A DNA stretch of 53,782 nucleotides from an uncultured Gammaproteobacteria bacterium (GTDB taxonomy: Bacteria; Pseudomonadota; Gammaproteobacteria; DRLM01), in assembly GCA_947259075.1 (NCBI GenBank), contig CAMYKQ010000024.1, forward strand, positions 1-53,782. The letters are read 5' to 3'. Position numbers and translations under genes: made by a program. Below are positions 18,861 to 27,380 of this stretch, piece after piece; within the stretch, counting starts at the first letter, position 1, and each line of letters begins with the position of its first letter. Under the pieces are notes generated by a model that was not told where the DNA came from, searched no databases, and worked only from the letters and a program-made list of their open reading frames with translations.

Positions 18861-19736
18861 TCACCCTGTAATTTCCGGTGCCGTGCCCCGTTTCTTCGCG
18901 CCGCCGTCGCGTTCGCGCGGGCCTTCCCAATGCGGGCACATCCGCACGCCTTCGGCATTGCCGCTCTCGCACAGCGTCCACAATTCCGGCGTCACTGTTT
19001 TGTTCGCCATGTGTTTGTGAACATAGGGGCAGAACGTGGAGTGCACCCCGGCCAGAATATCGTCGATGATGGGGCGCACGGCGCTGGGGCGCACGTCGGG
19101 TTCGTAATTTTCTTGAAAGACACGCTTGTGGATGCGCTCCAAGTCGAGAAACAGACCGAGCAGAATGAGCGTGGTGCGGCTGAGGTATTGTTCGTAATAC
19201 AAGCCGCGTTCGTAGTCTTGCGTCACGTACAACATCTGAGTTTTGCCGCGGGCCCGGCGCACGAAGACCAGGTTGACGAGGTGGCCCAAGGCCGCCAGCA
19301 AGAGCCCGCTGCCCCATAAGGCGACGCCCGACAGTCCGAGTTGCTGCGCCACGGTCACGCCGCCGGCGGCGCCGATGGTCATGCTCGGCAGTGATTTGAG
19401 GAAGTCTTGAGCCTTGGCGCCGAAGTTCAAGCTTTCCTTCACCGAGTCCAGATAGGCGGCGCGCAGTTTCTCGTTTTCCTCGAAATTCAGGGTGCGGCCT
19501 TTGTAGGCGGTGTCGAGGCTGCGCAGGCTGGATTTCATGGTGGCGGTCGCGGCGGTGATGTAGCTCTTTTCGTCGGTGCCGGTGCCGGGCGCTTGCGCCT
19601 GCTCTTCTATGCTTTTAAGCGCGTCTTCGACGTAGAGCGACATTTTTTGCGAGGCCTCGTCGTCGGAGAACTTGCCGGTCATGGACCAGACCATGCGAAC
19701 GGCGGTGACGGTGGGGAGGAGGGCGGTCTTTGCCAT
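18861..19736 (-). CDS. Membrane protein of unknown function with Cys/His-rich tail
   Basis: The 291-residue protein has no recognisable family. A cytoplasmic, largely helical region (about 20-110) is followed by one or two hydrophobic helices at about 115-158 (TIGAAGGVTVAQQLGL and GSGLLLAALGHLVNLVFV). A second helical region (about 165-235) contains YERGLYYEQYLSRTTLILLGLFL. The tail holds FCPYVHKHM, LWTLCESG and RMCPHW, three cysteines and several histidines that could bind a metal. An AAGGAAT ribosome site precedes the ATG. It converges on the DUF3501 gene; no operon partner is evident. Confidence 0.7.
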   Translation of the reverse strand: MAKTALLPTVTAVRMVWSMTGKFSDDEASQKMSLYVEDALKSIEEQAQAPGTGTDEKSYITAATATMKSSLRSLDTAYKGRTLNFEENEKLRAAYLDSVKESLNFGAKAQDFLKSLPSMTIGAAGGVTVAQQLGLSGVALWGSGLLLAALGHLVNLVFVRRARGKTQMLYVTQDYERGLYYEQYLSRTTLILLGLFLDLERIHKRVFQENYEPDVRPSAVRPIIDDILAGVHSTFCPYVHKHMANKTVTPELWTLCESGNAEGVRMCPHWEGPRERDGGAKKRGTAPEITG

Positions 19737-19950
19737 AGGATGTCATTCCTTTTATCGGGCGCGAGGCGCCGTGTTTTGCCGTGAGTATGGTATTCGCGCC
19801 CCGGGCCGTCAATGCGGCTCGGGTGATCCATTGCTGGATTCCCCCGCGCGCGGGAATCCAGTACCCTAGCCGACAGCATCCGCCCGAGACGGTGGACGGC
19901 GCCCGTGCAGAGGGGCACGCAATATAAAATCACTCGACTGAGAGCCAGGC

Positions 19951-20340
19951 ATGACTATCAAATCCATTATGACCGCGCTGCTGCTAGGCGGCGTCGCGCT
20001 GCTCGCGGCTTGCGAGCAGCAAGGGACCGGCTCGACCGGCTCGCACGGGGAATTGGAGAGCGAGCTGTTCAAATTGGCGCACATGAATGGCTGCATTGAA
20101 TGTCACACGGTGAGCGCGACCACGGTGGGACCCTCGTGGCAGGCGATCGCCGATCGTTATAAAGACGCGCCGCGTGAAGAGACGCGGGCCTTGTTGATCG
20201 ACAGCGTAAAGAATGGCAGCAAAGGGAAGTGGCTGACCTGGAAGGGGGGTGATGGCATGCCGCCTTTAGGGAGACGGGTCGCGCAGGATCACATTGAGCG
20301 CTTGGTGGATTTTATCTTGTCGTTGACGCCGCGTAAGTAA
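19951..20340 (+). CDS. Lipoprotein monohaem cytochrome c
   Basis: The 129-residue protein has a lipoprotein signal ending in LLAAC (lipid-modified Cys at residue 21). The mature domain has one haem site CIECH at about residue 48 and an axial methionine in GGDGMPPLG at about 98-106. This is the class I small cytochrome c pattern, like cytochrome c5 or c-551. It is anchored to a membrane facing the periplasm and probably carries electrons to an oxidase or peroxidase. It is a single gene with no cytochrome partner adjacent. Confidence 0.88.
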   Translation: MTIKSIMTALLLGGVALLAACEQQGTGSTGSHGELESELFKLAHMNGCIECHTVSATTVGPSWQAIADRYKDAPREETRALLIDSVKNGSKGKWLTWKGGDGMPPLGRRVAQDHIERLVDFILSLTPRK

Positions 20341-20395
20341 ACGCCGTGTTTTTGTTTATCAGTGGCAGCCGCGCGGCATTGCCCCCGTGAATTTG

Positions 20396-20998
20396 ATGAA
20401 GCCCTATTCCGAAGCCTGCGACCGTAACCGCGATCCCATTTTCGCGGTGATTCAGCCGCTGTTCGCCGCACGGTCCGCGGTGCTGGAAATCGGCAGCGGC
20501 ACGGGACAACACGCGGTGTACTTCGCCGCGCGCCTGCCGCATTTGATTTGGCACGCCAGCGACCGCGAGGAGAATCACCCCGGCATTCACCTGTGGCTGG
20601 ATGAGGCGGGCTTGGAAAACACGCGCCCGCCGCTGACCTTGGATGTGACGCAAACCGCGTGGCCCGCGCTGGCGGTGGATGCGGTGTACACTGCCAATAC
20701 CGCGCACATCATGCACTGGCCGGAGGTGGAGGCGCTGTTCGCGGGGGTGGGTGTTTTGCTAGCGGCCGGAGGTGTGTTCGTGCAGTACGGCCCGTTCAAT
20801 TATGGCGGGGCTTACACCAGCGAAAGCAACGCGCGTTTTGATGAGCGTTTGAAAGCTCGCGACCCGCTCAGCGGTATTCGTGATGTCGAGGCCTTGAATA
20901 TTTTAGCCGTGGCGGCGGGCATGCGTTTGCGCGAGGATGTGGCGATGCCGGCCAATAATCGCATCCTGATTTGGGAAAAGCCCGGCGCCTCACCCTGA
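20396..20998 (+). CDS. DUF938 family SAM-dependent methyltransferase-like protein
   Basis: The 200-residue cytoplasmic protein has a Rossmann methyltransferase core: motif I VLEIGSGTGQHAVYFA, DREEN after strand 2, and AVYTANTAHIMHW. The N-terminal KPYSEACDRNRDPIF and YGPFNYGGAYTSESNARFDERL are specific to the DUF938 family. Substrate unknown. The in-frame GTG at 20387 is an alternative start; I prefer the ATG because family members begin at this MKP. It stands alone, convergent with msrAB. Confidence 0.88.
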   Translation: MKPYSEACDRNRDPIFAVIQPLFAARSAVLEIGSGTGQHAVYFAARLPHLIWHASDREENHPGIHLWLDEAGLENTRPPLTLDVTQTAWPALAVDAVYTANTAHIMHWPEVEALFAGVGVLLAAGGVFVQYGPFNYGGAYTSESNARFDERLKARDPLSGIRDVEALNILAVAAGMRLREDVAMPANNRILIWEKPGASP

Positions 20999-21020
20999 CG
21001 GCGCCGGCGGCGGTTTCGGC

Positions 21021-22148
21021 TTACGAACCCTTGTCCTGCGAAAACAAACCGGCGAATTGCGCATAGCCTTCTTGTTCCAGCGCCTCTTTCGGAATGAAAC
21101 GCAAGGCCGCGGAGTTGATGCAGTAACGCAGGCCGGTGGGCGCGGGACCGTCCTTGAATACATGGCCGAGGTGCGAGTCGCCGTAGCGGCTGCGCACTTC
21201 GGTGCGCGGCAGCACCAGCAGGCGGAAATCACGTTTTTCGACGATCAGTGATTTGTCCAGCGGCCGGGTGAAACTGGGCCAGCCGGTGCCGGAATCGAAC
21301 TTGTCCTGCGAGGAAAACAACGGCTCGCCGCTGACGATGTCGACGTAGATGCCCTCGTGTTTTTCATCCCAGTATTCATTCTTGAACGGCGCTTCGGTCG
21401 CTTCGTTCTGCGTCACCTCGTATTGCAGACGGGTGAGGCGTTGACGCAATTCCGCGTCGGCGGGTTTGCGGTATTGAGTTTGGGCGCCGCCGCTGGGCGC
21501 GTATTGGCTGTAGTCCACGTGTAATTCCTTTCCCCAAGTCTTTTCCAAGTATTGATCGCGGCCGGAACGGTGGCGGTAAAAGCTGTAGCGCACCGGACTC
21601 TTGCTGTGAAAATCCTGATGGTAATCCTCCGCCGGGTAGAATTTTTCCGCGGCTCGTATCGGCGTGACGATGGGCTGGCTGTAACGGCCGCTGGCGGCGA
21701 GCGCGTCGCGGGATTTTTCCGCGGCGAGTTTTTGCGCTTCATCGTGATAGAAGATCGCCGTGCTGTATTGTTGGCCGCGATCGACGAATTGGCCGCCCGC
21801 GTCGGTGGGATCGACGGTGCGCCAAAAGGCCGCGAGCAGACCTTCGTAGCTGATGCGCGCGGGGTCGTAATAGACCTCCACGCTTTCTAAATGGCCGGTG
21901 CCGCCGGCGGAGACTTGTTTATAACTGGGGTCGGCGAGCGTGCCGCCGGTGTAGCCGGAAATGGTCTTTACCACGCCGGGCACCTCGTCGAAATTGGATT
22001 CCACGCACCAGAAACAGCCGCCCGCGAAGGTGGCCATGGCCAGGGGTGATTCAGTCGCGGGCGGCGCTTGTGTGGTGTCGGGTGCGGCCAGCAGCAGCGC
22101 CGCGCCGGTGAGACTCAGAGTCAGGCCGATGAGTAGTTTGTTTAGCAT
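21021..22148 (-). CDS. msrAB: Exported MsrA-MsrB fusion, methionine sulfoxide reductase
   Basis: Repairs both stereoisomers of oxidised methionine, here in the periplasm. 375 residues: a signal peptide ([16 protein letters not shown]), MsrA at about 35-195 with catalytic GGCFWC, GYTGG, YHDEAQ and YHQDF, then MsrB at about 240-370 with [18 protein letters not shown] and catalytic cysteine in [11 protein letters not shown]. The zinc-binding CxxC pairs of many MsrBs are missing (GEPLF instead of CGxPLF), so this is the non-zinc form. ATG 22148 is chosen because it begins the signal peptide. The electron donor is unidentified. Confidence 0.94.
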   Translation of the reverse strand: MLNKLLIGLTLSLTGAALLLAAPDTTQAPPATESPLAMATFAGGCFWCVESNFDEVPGVVKTISGYTGGTLADPSYKQVSAGGTGHLESVEVYYDPARISYEGLLAAFWRTVDPTDAGGQFVDRGQQYSTAIFYHDEAQKLAAEKSRDALAASGRYSQPIVTPIRAAEKFYPAEDYHQDFHSKSPVRYSFYRHRSGRDQYLEKTWGKELHVDYSQYAPSGGAQTQYRKPADAELRQRLTRLQYEVTQNEATEAPFKNEYWDEKHEGIYVDIVSGEPLFSSQDKFDSGTGWPSFTRPLDKSLIVEKRDFRLLVLPRTEVRSRYGDSHLGHVFKDGPAPTGLRYCINSAALRFIPKEALEQEGYAQFAGLFSQDKGS

Positions 22149-22332
22149 GGTTATGCACCGTTGGTGAGAGTGAAGAAGAACCCTGGTTGTGACCCCGCCG
22201 CTGGCCGGATGTTTCATCCGCCGCCCGACCCTGGAGCATGTAATAATCCCGGATCAGGTATGCGGGCGGTGTCAGGGCTTAGTCGCCACGGGTAACGGGA
22301 CCTTACAGGGTTATTAAGGCTGGAAAAGGACA

Positions 22333-22755
22333 ATGCTGCAAATTTCCAATAATGTGAGTATCCCCGAGGCGGAAATCGAGATCAGCGCGATCCGCGCCCA
22401 GGGCGCGGGCGGACAGAACGTCAATAAGGTGTCCAGCGCCATTCATTTGCGTTTCGACATCGGCGCGTCGTCATTGCCGGAGTTTTATAAGCAACGGCTA
22501 TTGAATCTCAGCGACCGGCGCATCAGCAAGGACGGGGTGATCATCATCAAGGCGCAGCAGTACCGCAGCCAGGAGAAGAATCGCGATGAGGCCCTGGAGC
22601 GTTTGCGCGAGCTGATTAAAAGCGTGGCGGCGACGCGTAAAAAACGCGTTGCCACCGCGCCCAGCAAGGGTGCGCGCCAGCGACGTTTGGAGCAAAAGGG
22701 TCAGCGCGCTAAAGTGAAGGTCTTGCGCGGCAAGGTATCGGGTGAAGGCGATTGA
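22333..22755 (+). CDS. arfB: Alternative ribosome-rescue peptidyl-tRNA hydrolase ArfB
   Basis: Releases nascent chains from ribosomes stalled on mRNA without a stop codon. The 140 residues contain the release-factor catalytic loop [16 protein letters not shown] (GGQ), the IHLRFD and [17 protein letters not shown] segments, and a basic tail ([21 protein letters not shown]) that enters the mRNA channel. Length matches the family and excludes a full release factor. An AAAGGA site precedes the ATG. The truncated globin gene starts 43 bp downstream. Confidence 0.94.
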   Translation: MLQISNNVSIPEAEIEISAIRAQGAGGQNVNKVSSAIHLRFDIGASSLPEFYKQRLLNLSDRRISKDGVIIIKAQQYRSQEKNRDEALERLRELIKSVAATRKKRVATAPSKGARQRRLEQKGQRAKVKVLRGKVSGEGD

Positions 22756-22797
22756 GCCGGGTCGTGTTGTTGAATTTCTGGCGGATTGGAGTTGAGC

Positions 22798-23181
22798 GTG
22801 AATCAAGATTTATCACCCTACGCCCGCATGGGCGGCGAGCAGGCGGTGCGGCGTTTGGTGGACCGTTTTTACGATTTGATGGACAGCCTGCCCGAGGCGC
22901 GCGGTATACGCGCGCTGCACCCGGCGGATTTGAGCGGCTCGCGCGATAAGCTGTTCAAGTTTCTCTCCGGCTGGCTGGGTGGACCGGCGTTGTATATCGA
23001 GGAATACGGCCACCCGCGCCTGCGTATGCGGCACTTGCCCTTTGCCATCGCCGAGGCGGAGCGCGACGCCTGGATGTCGTGCATGAGGCAGACGCTGGCG
23101 GAAATGGAGATGGATGATTTTCTGCGCGAGCAATTGCTGCAGTCCTTGAGCAACACGGCGGATCATATGCGCAATCGCTAG
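22798..23181 (+). CDS. Group II truncated haemoglobin-like protein
   Basis: The 127-residue cytoplasmic globin has a 2-on-2 fold pattern: MGGEQAVRRLVDRFYDLMD, KLFKFLSGWLGGP, the proximal histidine in HPRLRMRHLPF at about residue 76-83, and DAWMSCMRQTL carrying the group II G8 tryptophan. Such globins bind oxygen or nitric oxide; the role here is unknown. The start is GTG 22798, because GGAG at 22788-22791 lies six bases before it; the in-frame TTG 22786 overlaps that site. Next gene begins 39 bp downstream. Confidence 0.9.
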   Translation: MNQDLSPYARMGGEQAVRRLVDRFYDLMDSLPEARGIRALHPADLSGSRDKLFKFLSGWLGGPALYIEEYGHPRLRMRHLPFAIAEAERDAWMSCMRQTLAEMEMDDFLREQLLQSLSNTADHMRNR

Positions 23182-23220
23182 CGCGATGCGCGCTCAGAGT
23201 GAACACGAGGGAGTGCTGAC

Positions 23221-24111
23221 ATGACCCGAATCAATCTCATGGCCCTGCGCCACTCGGCGTTTTACAGCCCTTATCTTTTGACTGTCGCCGGCGGTTATTT
23301 GCGCGAAGAGGGTTTGGATCCGGCGTACGCGGTGGCGAACCCGCAACGCGGGGTGGCGGAAAGTCTGCGCGATGGCGGTTGTCACGTGGCTCAATCGGCG
23401 GTGGCGACGTCCTTCGCGGCGCTGGAGCGCGGCGAGACGCCGGACATCGTTCACTTCGCGCAGATCAACGGCCGCGATGGCTTTTTCATCGCCGCGCGCC
23501 AGCCCGACCCGCAATTCACTTGGGACAAACTCGCGGGCCGGCGGGTGCTGGTGGATCATTTTTTTCAACCGCTGGCGATGTTCAAGTACGGCCTGCACCG
23601 CGCGGGCGTGGACTACGCCGCGCTGGAGGTGATCGACGCCGGTGACGTCGACGCCATCGAGCGTGCCTTTCGCGCCGGTGCGGGGGATTACGTACACCTG
23701 CAAGGCCCGGCGCCGCAACAAATGGCGCACGAGGGTATCGCCTTCGTGGTGGCGGCGGTGGGCGAGGCGGTGGGGCCGGTGGCTTTTAGCAGTCTGTGCG
23801 CGGCGCGCGCGTGGTTGACCAGCGAAATGGCGCGCGCCTTCATGCGCGCCTACCGCAAGGCCTTGGCCTATGCCGTCGCCGCGCCGGCGGAGGAGATCGC
23901 GGCGCGGCAGCAGGCGGCGGGATTTTTCACCACCGTTCACCGCAAGGTGCTGGCGGAGACCATCGCCGCTTATCAGCGGCTGGGCTGTTGGACGGAGACA
24001 GCTGAAATTCCTAGAGGCGATTATGAAAATCTGCTGCGGGTGTTTGAGTTCAGCGGTTTGATCAGCCGGGCGCACGCCTATGAGCGGGCGGTCGTGGCGC
24101 CGCCCGGCTGA
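23221..24111 (+). CDS. SsuA/THI5-like protein without signal peptide
   Basis: The 296-residue protein has the type-II periplasmic-binding fold pattern: HSAFYSPYLLTVAGGYLREEGLD, a ligand-loop region RGVAESLRDGGCHVAQSAVA, GRDGFFIAAR, LAGRRVLVDHFFQPLAMFKYGL, and a late helical MARAFMRAYRKALAYA. It starts directly with the first strand (MTRINLMALRH), so no export signal is present. Related proteins either bind pyrimidines, sulfonates or nitrates for ABC import or, in the THI5 group, make the thiamine pyrimidine. The Cys-rich THI5 signature is not visible, so the function is open. Confidence 0.78.
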   Translation: MTRINLMALRHSAFYSPYLLTVAGGYLREEGLDPAYAVANPQRGVAESLRDGGCHVAQSAVATSFAALERGETPDIVHFAQINGRDGFFIAARQPDPQFTWDKLAGRRVLVDHFFQPLAMFKYGLHRAGVDYAALEVIDAGDVDAIERAFRAGAGDYVHLQGPAPQQMAHEGIAFVVAAVGEAVGPVAFSSLCAARAWLTSEMARAFMRAYRKALAYAVAAPAEEIAARQQAAGFFTTVHRKVLAETIAAYQRLGCWTETAEIPRGDYENLLRVFEFSGLISRAHAYERAVVAPPG

Positions 24112-24133
24112 GGGGCGGCGCCGCGCGCGTTGC

Positions 24134-24616
24134 TCAGTAACGGCCGTGGGTCTTGTTGATGTAATTGCTCAGTTGTTGCGTTTCCTGGTTCATGCGCATC
24201 AGATTGGTGTGGGTGATGCGGAACAGGGCGCGCATGACTTTATAGACCACGCGCGGGTGGTGCTCCAAGAGTGATTCGAAGGCGTCCGGTTCCAAGGTGA
24301 ACACCGTGGCCGCGCCCAAGGCCCGCAGACTCGCTTTGCGCGGGGCGCGGTCGACGAAGGCGCGGGTGCCGGCGCATTCGCCCGCGGTCATGGTGTAGAC
24401 CGGCTGATCGACGCCGTCGATATTGCTGAGCACGCTGAGCTTGCCTTCGGCCAGCACATAGAGGGTGTGCGCCGCGCCGCCCTCGGCGCTGAGCAACTCG
24501 CCGTCGCGCAGCTGGCGCAGGCCCATGACTTGGGCGAGGACCTTGGCCTCGTCTTCATGGAGTTCAGTACCCAGCGCCGAGGCGCGGACTTTATTGTGCT
24601 CCGGTTGATCGCTCAT
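24134..24616 (-). CDS. Cyclic nucleotide-binding domain protein without DNA-binding domain
   Basis: The 160-residue cytoplasmic protein consists of one Crp-like cNMP-binding beta barrel: LRQLRDGELLSAEGGAAHTLYVLAEGKL, then AGECAGTRAFVDRAPRKASLRALGAATVFTL, a phosphate-cassette-like stretch, ending in a helix. No helix-turn-helix follows, so it is not a transcription factor on its own. The ATG at 24616 is set by a GGAGAG ribosome site; an upstream in-frame ATG adds 14 residues. It converges on the THI5-like gene with 22 bp between stops. Partner unknown. Confidence 0.85.
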   Translation of the reverse strand: MSDQPEHNKVRASALGTELHEDEAKVLAQVMGLRQLRDGELLSAEGGAAHTLYVLAEGKLSVLSNIDGVDQPVYTMTAGECAGTRAFVDRAPRKASLRALGAATVFTLEPDAFESLLEHHPRVVYKVMRALFRITHTNLMRMNQETQQLSNYINKTHGRY

Positions 24617-24847
24617 CGTCGTCGCTCTCCTCTCAGTGCCCAGGTTCAAGCCGCTCATTCTAGTGCAATCGGGCCGCGGGACGTAGCCCTTGAACGTATT
24701 TATTTAACGGCCCCATTTCCGTGAAATTGATGGTGATTCGCCGCGCGGCGGCGCTGGCCGCGCGCCCCGGACGGCACCGTGACCCTCCCCCCGGCGAGCT
24801 GCTACACTAGCGCAATTTTTCGATTCCCATGATTTTTGAGGCGGAGT

Positions 24848-25594
24848 ATGGCAGGGCATAGCAAATGGGCCAATATTCAACACCGCAAGGGCGTGCAGGA
24901 CGCCAAGCGCGGCAAGCTCTTCACTAAACTGATACGCGAGATCACCGTCGCCGCCCGCATGGGCGGGGCGGACGCCGCCTCCAATCCCCGCTTGCGCACC
25001 GCCATCGACAAGGCCTTGACCGCCAATATGACCCGCGACACCGTCGAGCGCGCGATCAAACGCGGCGCCGGCGAACTTGAAGGCCAGAATTACGAAGAGG
25101 TGCGCTACGAAGGCTACGCCTCCGGCGGCGTGGCGGTGATGGTGGATTGCATGACCGACAACCGTAACCGCACCGTCTCCGACGTGCGCCATGCCTTCAA
25201 CAAATGCGGCGGCAATCTCGGCACCGAAGGTTCGGTCGCCTATCTGTTCACCAAGGCCGGCATCCTCAGCTATCCCGCGGGCTGTGATGAAGACCGCATC
25301 ATGGAACTGGCCTTGGACGCGGGTGCCGAGGACATCATCAACTACGAGGACGGCTCCATGGACGTGCTCACCACACCCGAGGACTTCGATGCCGTGAAAG
25401 AGGCGATGACGGCGGCCGACCTGGCGCCGGAGTCGGCCGAGGTCACCCTGCGCGCCGCCATCAACGTGGCCCTGGGCGCCGAGGATGCGGCGAAAATGGT
25501 GAAGATGCTGGAAATGCTGGAAGACCTGGATGATGTGCAGAACGTCTATTCCAATGCGGATATCTCCGAAGAGGTGCTGGCGGAGCTTGAATGA
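24848..25594 (+). CDS. yebC: YebC/PmpR family (TACO1) translation-associated regulator
   Basis: Member of a family that relieves ribosome stalling and was earlier described as a transcriptional regulator. 248 residues, normal length. Invariant marks: [66 protein letters not shown], and [16 protein letters not shown] 24848 is used because MAGHSKW is the conserved start; GAGGCGGAG stands before it. Normally directly followed by ruvC; here a small AT-rich gene intervenes. Confidence 0.96.
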   Translation: MAGHSKWANIQHRKGVQDAKRGKLFTKLIREITVAARMGGADAASNPRLRTAIDKALTANMTRDTVERAIKRGAGELEGQNYEEVRYEGYASGGVAVMVDCMTDNRNRTVSDVRHAFNKCGGNLGTEGSVAYLFTKAGILSYPAGCDEDRIMELALDAGAEDIINYEDGSMDVLTTPEDFDAVKEAMTAADLAPESAEVTLRAAINVALGAEDAAKMVKMLEMLEDLDDVQNVYSNADISEEVLAELE

Positions 25595-25632
25595 GAGGAT
25601 TATTGAAGCCTCAAATCAAAACAGGAGTCAAT

Positions 25633-25968
25633 ATGAAACTGAAATGTATTGTGAGTGCTTTGATATTTTCATGCGCGGGAAATATTGCTGCGAGTGAGAG
25701 TAATGGCAAAGTCATAGATTATTGGATTCATAACAACCACGATAGCTTCGCATTTAGTATTGAGAACCAAACGGGGAGGCCGGGCTGCGCGACCTTTGGA
25801 AGCCCGTCGGGAAGATATGTTGTGGATACAAGAACTGAAAGGGGAAAAATAGTTGTTTCCGCAATTATGGCTGCAAAAGTAAGCGGATCAAATGTCAGAG
25901 CAGGCGGCTCAAACTTGTGCAATTACTATGGCGATTCGGAAGATCTTTTATGGGTGCATGTTAAATAG
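25633..25968 (+). CDS. Small secreted protein of unknown function (cassette-like)
   Basis: The 111-residue protein has a signal peptide (CIVSALIFSCAGNIAA). The mature part has two cysteine sites (GRPGCATF and GSNLCNYY) and no known family. A good AGGAG ribosome site (25623-25627) fixes ATG 25633. Base composition is clearly more AT-rich than yebC and ruvC on either side, with many AT-ending codons (ATA, AGA, AAT). Its TAG stop abuts an attC-like inverted repeat. I infer a captured gene cassette inserted between yebC and ruvC. No promoter of its own is evident; it may read through from yebC. Confidence 0.65.
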   Translation: MKLKCIVSALIFSCAGNIAASESNGKVIDYWIHNNHDSFAFSIENQTGRPGCATFGSPSGRYVVDTRTERGKIVVSAIMAAKVSGSNVRAGGSNLCNYYGDSEDLLWVHVK

Positions 25969-26035
25969 TTCAAACAAGGCCAGCAGTTCACTGTGTTCCG
26001 GGCTTGCCAGTTAGACCCGCTGTGGTTTGTTAGGT
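25969..26035 (+). repeat. attC-like recombination site (integron cassette type)
   Basis: About 67 bp with imperfect dyad symmetry. The left end TTCAAAC (25969-25975) pairs partly with the right core GTTAGGT (26029-26035), which fits GTTRRRY. The inner arms GCCAGCAG (25979-25986) and CGCTGTGG (26019-26025 region) also pair, and a second GTTRRRY (GTTAGAC, 26010-26016) lies inside. It begins directly after the cassette-like gene's stop, as in integron cassettes. The left core deviates from RYYYAAC, so the call is tentative. No integrase gene is in the window. Confidence 0.45.
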
Positions 26036-26132
26036 GTAATTTTGGGGGAGGGTGAAGTATGTTGAATCACCGCGCTTTGAAGTCTTATAACACTTATCGC
26101 GAAATGCGAAATCCGCTTGCCTGCGAGTCGCG

Positions 26133-26651
26133 ATGCGTATCCTAGGCATCGACCCCGGTTCCCGCGTCACCGGTTACGGCATCATCGAAATCAGCGGCCG
26201 CAAGCAGGTGTATCTCAGTTCGGGCTGTGTGCGCATGGAAGACCAAGACTTCCCCGAGCGCTTGCGCACGATCTTCGATGGCCTCAGCCGCATCGTCGCG
26301 GAGTTTCAGCCGCGGGAAGTGGCGATCGAAAAGGTCTTCGTGCAGCGCAATGTCGATTCCGCGCTGAAGCTGGGCCAGGCGCGCGGCGCGGCGCTGTGCG
26401 CGGTGATGAGTCATGATGTGCCGGTGGCGGAATATGCCCCCAGCCAAATCAAGCAGGCCCTGGTGGGGCGGGGCGCGGCGAGCAAGGAGCAAGTGCAACA
26501 TATGGTGCGGACCTTACTGCAACTCTCAGCCACGCCGCCGGCCGATGCCGCCGACGCGCTGGCTTGCGCCTTGTGTCACGCCAATACCCGGCAAACCTTG
26601 GCGGCGCTGCCCGCCGGGGTGCGCGGCCTGCGCGCGGGGCGCTGGCGATGA
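26133..26651 (+). CDS. ruvC: Holliday junction endonuclease RuvC
   Basis: Cuts Holliday junctions symmetrically during recombinational repair, working with RuvAB. 172 residues, normal. The RNase H-like acidic active site is visible: first Asp in RILGIDPGSRVTGYG, Glu in VAIEKVF, and the late DAADALACALCH. The QRNVDSALKLGQARG segment contacts DNA. Its stop overlaps the ruvA start (ATGA). The 97 bp ahead of it, after the attC-like site, may carry its promoter. Confidence 0.97.
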   Translation: MRILGIDPGSRVTGYGIIEISGRKQVYLSSGCVRMEDQDFPERLRTIFDGLSRIVAEFQPREVAIEKVFVQRNVDSALKLGQARGAALCAVMSHDVPVAEYAPSQIKQALVGRGAASKEQVQHMVRTLLQLSATPPADAADALACALCHANTRQTLAALPAGVRGLRAGRWR

Positions 26652-27256
26652 TAGGCCGGCTGCGCGGAAAATTAGTGGCGAAGCAGGCGCCGCACGTGCT
26701 CATCGACGTGCAGGGCGTGGGCTACGAGGTGGAGGTGCCGCTCACCACTTATTTCAAATTACCCGCCATCGGCGATGACACCCTGCTGCACACCCATCTC
26801 ATCGTGCGCGAGGACGCGCATGTGCTCTATGGTTTCGCCAGCGAGGCGGACCGCGCGCTGTTCCGCGATCTGATAAAGGTGAACGGCGTCGGCGCCAAGC
26901 TGGCGGCGGGCATCCTCTCCGGCATCGGCGTGGATGATTTCGTGCGCTGCGTGCGCGACAATGACGCGGCCCGGCTCACCCGCCTGCCCGGCGTCGGCAA
27001 AAAGACCGCCGAGCGTTTGGTGCTGGAGATGCGCGACCGCCTCAAGGCCAAGGCCGAGACGGTGGCGCTGACGAAGTCCGAGGCCGCGGCGGGTGAGCTG
27101 CCGCCGCCCTCCAGCGCGGTCAATGACGCCATCAGCGCCTTGGTGGCGCTGGGTTACAAACCGCCGGACGCCAGCCGCATGGTGTTGCGCGTCGAGGGTC
27201 AGGGGCTGGCGTGCGAGGAGCTGATCCGCCGCGCGCTGCAAGCATTGCACAAATGA
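26648..27256 (+). CDS. ruvA: Holliday junction branch migration protein RuvA
   Basis: Tetrameric junction-binding subunit that loads RuvB. 202 residues: MIGRLRGKL start, LLIDVQGVGYEVEVP-like OB fold, then helix-hairpin-helix segments KVNGVGAKLAAGILSGIG and LPGVGKKTAERLVLEMRDRL, and a C-terminal RuvB-binding domain NDAISALVALGYKPPDASRMV. The start overlaps the ruvC stop, implying translational coupling. An earlier in-frame start lies inside ruvC and is rejected. Confidence 0.97.
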   Translation: MIGRLRGKLVAKQAPHVLIDVQGVGYEVEVPLTTYFKLPAIGDDTLLHTHLIVREDAHVLYGFASEADRALFRDLIKVNGVGAKLAAGILSGIGVDDFVRCVRDNDAARLTRLPGVGKKTAERLVLEMRDRLKAKAETVALTKSEAAAGELPPPSSAVNDAISALVALGYKPPDASRMVLRVEGQGLACEELIRRALQALHK

Positions 27257-27380
27257 AGCCGGTGATAGCGCGCATATCACACAGGCAAGATCAAGACGGC
27301 GCGGACGGGTGCGGCCTCGTTGTTTTAATCGCGCCGAGTCAAGCTAGGCAAGCCAGTCCACCAATGCGGTGCTCACAACC

